Assembly: GCF_000143415.4 (NCBI RefSeq)
Contig: NW_003314350.1
Coordinates: 682,001-746,000, forward strand
DNA length: 64,000 bases
Reading direction: 5' to 3'
Origin: Selaginella moellendorffii
Lineage: Eukaryota > Streptophyta > Lycopodiopsida > Selaginellales > Selaginellaceae
In this document: in pieces, positions 61,401 to 64,000 of the stretch
Numbering within the stretch: the first letter of the stretch is position 1
Layout of the letters: each line of letters begins with the position of its first letter
Program-made: the position numbers and the translations under genes
The notes under the pieces: generated by a model
Seen by the model: the letters and a program-made list of their open reading frames with translations, nothing else
Database searches by the model: none
Told to the model about the DNA's origin: nothing

Positions 61401-63350
61401 GAGAATTAGAGCTATAGCGTGTAAAATTCAACAGACCTGAATCGAAAAATTGCCTGCAGAAAAAAAAAGTTTATGATGAAGCAATGTGAAATAGTAAGCC
61501 TACCTGTCGACAGCTGAGAAAGATGGTACCGATTGAGGCACATGCTGAAAGTTTTCACACACGTTTCTCTCATCAGCTCGTGAACTTGGTCAAAAGATTG
61601 CCTTGCGTCCACAAACTTGACGACAAATATGGCATGCAATTCCTAAAAGGGTGAGTGTTACTGTTGTAGATTTCACCATGTCGCAGTTTTTTATTGGTTC
61701 GGCATTAGATGTCATTTGCTCATGGATACCCTAGCCTGATGGGTTAATGATATCCCCATAAATATAAACAATGTGCTATACATAGATGCCACATCATGAC
61801 ATAGGGATTCATTAGGTCATAAGGTTTAGGATATGCTTTCTTGCTTTAGTGCCTTGCTTTAGTGCTATGTTATTTAGCATGTTTCTTGGTAGTAGATGTG
61901 AAAGGTAATTTAGTTTGCTAGTGATTGATTTCAAATGTTTTTGTGGGTAGTGTTGGAAATGGTTTTGATTTACTACTTAAATTGTTCTTTATGGATTTTC
62001 AAGTTCCTACCATGAATATAGTTCCTTCCCTAGTTTACTTCAAATTTGTGTCATTAAAACTTTTTCTTCCAAGTTTACTGGAAGACATGGAGGAAGACGA
62101 GGTGGATGGCCTTCCATCCAATTTTAGTGATTTGGACTATGGTTCCAGTATGGATAGTGACAATGATGCTCTCCCAGAGGTTTGTTTAGTTTCCAGCCTT
62201 CTAGATTCATGATTTGCACGTTTCTAGGCTTTCTATAAGTTTTTGCAATCAAGGGGATTCAGTAGTTCAGCTGCATTTGTCACTTGGGATGCACCTGAAG
62301 ATCCTCGAGACTAAAACTATTGCTTACTTCGCATGCTATCTTAGAATTTCCAAGCAAACACTGTACAAATACATGCGGCTTGTCGATCCAAATTGGAAAA
62401 GTGTATATTACAGAGTACCACCCGAAGAGGTACTTCATTATGTTCAAACTAACAATGCCATGAATCGAGGTGCCACAAACTGGGGGATTATCAATTCCTG
62501 ATCTAGCTGTCGAATTGGAGGATACCAGTTAACCGACACCAAATTCATGAGGCCTTAGCCACTCACGATCCAAATAGGCTAGAACAAAGGCATATGACAA
62601 AGATTTAACGATGGATTTATAAAAACGAGGAGGTTTATGCACTTGTTATATAGATTGTGAGTATTCTTTTATTTTTGTTTTTTTGTTAGCACATGTGGTA
62701 ACATGTTTATTGTAGCATATTGCAAGCTTGTAAACTATGGTTTCTATGTACATGCTATTATTTGTGGGGCAACTCATTATATTGTAGCTTGCAAGCTAAC
62801 TACCTAGATTCCTAGTGATAAAACTTTTTACGTCATTTGTGTATATCAGCTAGGATCCTTGTTTTCTGCACAGGCATCAGTCTCAAATTCAAGTGCCATC
62901 ATCACAATTACAGGGGCAACTGGTGTTTTCATAGTAAACCATTTCATGCTGTATGTTTATGTTTGTGTTTACAAATCACTGTCTTAAGTTCTCTCTGCAG
63001 AGCAAAATGTCAGAAGCAGGTGGATGGAAGAGGAAGTGTTTTGAACTATAGAAAGGATACATGATATTCAACCGCTCCAAAGAGGTGGTGCTTCCTGCTT
63101 TTGTTATTGCCGTTGCCTTGCAGCCCTAACCACACTGTAAAACGTCAACAAATGTAAGCAACAGTTACATTTCCTTCCTGACATTGTTTTCTATTTTCTT
63201 TACTCTTGAGCTCTCTGAATCACTGGCGATCCATTCTTGATGGCTAGACTCATATTGATACTGTAACGGTCTGATACTTAAAACTTTGGCAACAGAGCAG
63301 CTACCAGAGACTTCATTTGCAGCATAGCCATAGACCACCATCTCTCATCG
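61401..63350. other. Intergenic with unassigned open frames
   Basis: Plus frames at 61925-62212 (acidic end, MEEDEVDGLPSNFSDLDYG) and 62214-62501 (ISKQTLYKYMRLVDPNW, a possible helix-turn-helix) are adjacent and could be exons of one broken transposase-like gene. This is not supported enough to call. The rest shows nothing. Confidence 0.3.
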
Positions 63351-64000
63351 CCATCTCGCCAAGACCAAGGATCAAACTCGGTGTATATGTATGTGACTTA
63401 ACTGATGCCTTCTGTTTTGCTTTCCAGGCTTGTCTGCCAAGCCAGCCGAGAGGGCTGAGGCGTCGTCAAAGTCGTCCGCGAAAGACATATCGCCGCGCTC
63501 GAGAAGCCCGTCACCGGCAGCGTCGAGCAGTCCTGTGACGCCGGCCTCGCCTCCCAGGTTCGTCGACGAGCTCAAGCTCCAGCTAGAAAAGGGGGAGATG
63601 CTCAAGAGATCCATCCCGGCAAATGCTGGATCAGCAGCACCACCACCACCAAGGCAGTGGATTGGTGTGTAGAGGCGGTGGAGATGATTCGCAGTGCCAA
63701 GTTTTAAAGGTTTTGCACTGTGGAAGGCAGCAGGAGCAAGCTAAGAACAGGCCAAACTCACACACACACACACACACACAAGAAAACAAAGAGAGTAGCT
63801 TATATTTATACTTATAACTCTTCTCTTCCAAAATCCTTGTGTATTTCTCCCTCTCTCTCTTTCTCTCTTTCTTTAGTTCTTTTCTCGTCTAGAGAGCATA
63901 TTCGCTGGATGCATGGATGGATGGAAGTTTGATCACAAACAATGCCCTTGGAAAGATTATGGAGGGATAGAACAGTCAAAAGCAAAGGAAAATTCTTTGA
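63351..64000 (+). pseudogene. 3' fragment copy of the JAZ gene (last intron end, last exon, 3' flank)
   Basis: The block follows 48339-49015 closely, including about 75 bases of intron 6, the Ser/Arg-rich last exon up to PRQWIGV and stop (near 63670), and the CA-repeat 3' flank. Intron sequence shows DNA-level duplication, not retroposition. One extra T after the splice acceptor (63428 onward) shifts the frame if spliced like the parent. No TIFY or Jas exon is found upstream. The right end is beyond the window. Confidence 0.85.

Noticed and set aside
61925-62501. Transposase gene from two adjacent frames
   Set aside because: One weak helix-turn-helix-like stretch and no catalytic motif; not enough to name a family.

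Overview
The window is nuclear DNA of a land plant. The best fit is a lycophyte close to Selaginella moellendorffii. The evidence is many long single-exon PPR genes (one with a DYW-type deaminase end), plant families such as JAZ, DPE2, DIC, GT37 and a non-RD LRR receptor kinase, very short spliceosomal introns (about 45-90 nt), two nuclear tRNA genes, and chromodomain Gypsy retroelements. The organism is an inference; no database search was possible.

1-7.9 kb is a decayed zone. The first 1.5 kb is one end of a minus-strand Gypsy element (LTR, tRNA-type primer site, start of gag). From 1.5 to 4.35 kb lies a broken copy of the intact three-gene block at 8.07-11.85 kb (protein kinase, GT37 fucosyltransferase, PPR), shortened by deletions and carrying two precisely inverted blocks. 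A fragment resembling an IQM calmodulin-binding protein, a relic of the same LTR and a very AT-rich secreted B-lectin gene follow.

7.9-35.1 kb is gene-rich: kinase, fucosyltransferase, PPR, D-cysteine desulfhydrase-like enzyme (7 exons), LRR receptor kinase, tRNA-Tyr with intron, Fic-domain protein, mitochondrial dicarboxylate carrier, TRM1 (12 exons), two head-to-head PPR genes 39 bp apart, a ubiquitin-specific protease (6 exons), an AT-rich dirigent-like gene and a Ubl-NTPase-nuclease-like gene of Crinkler type.

35.1-49 kb: DPE2 glucanotransferase (22 exons, one apparently a U12 AT-AC intron), a PPR gene, tRNA-His, a YjbQ/UPF0047 gene (7 exons), two tandem PYP-loop homeodomain genes, and a JAZ repressor (7 exons) with a G-box upstream.

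49-58.6 kb is AT-rich repeat DNA. It holds a nearly complete chromodomain Gypsy element (51999-57563, target duplication CTTAC) nested in an older element. The Gypsy primer site is perfectly complementary to the predicted 5' end of its own RNA, so it is probably self-primed. Its five stop codons are all explainable by C-to-T changes.

58.6-64 kb holds a damaged MHF2/CENP-X-like gene, a frameshifted PPR pseudogene and, at the right edge, a DNA-level copy of the last exon and 3' flank of the JAZ gene.

Exon coordinates were assembled by hand from splice consensus, reading frame and remembered family alignments. In every multi-exon model given a full exon list, the phases close without an internal stop. 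GC statements are by eye.
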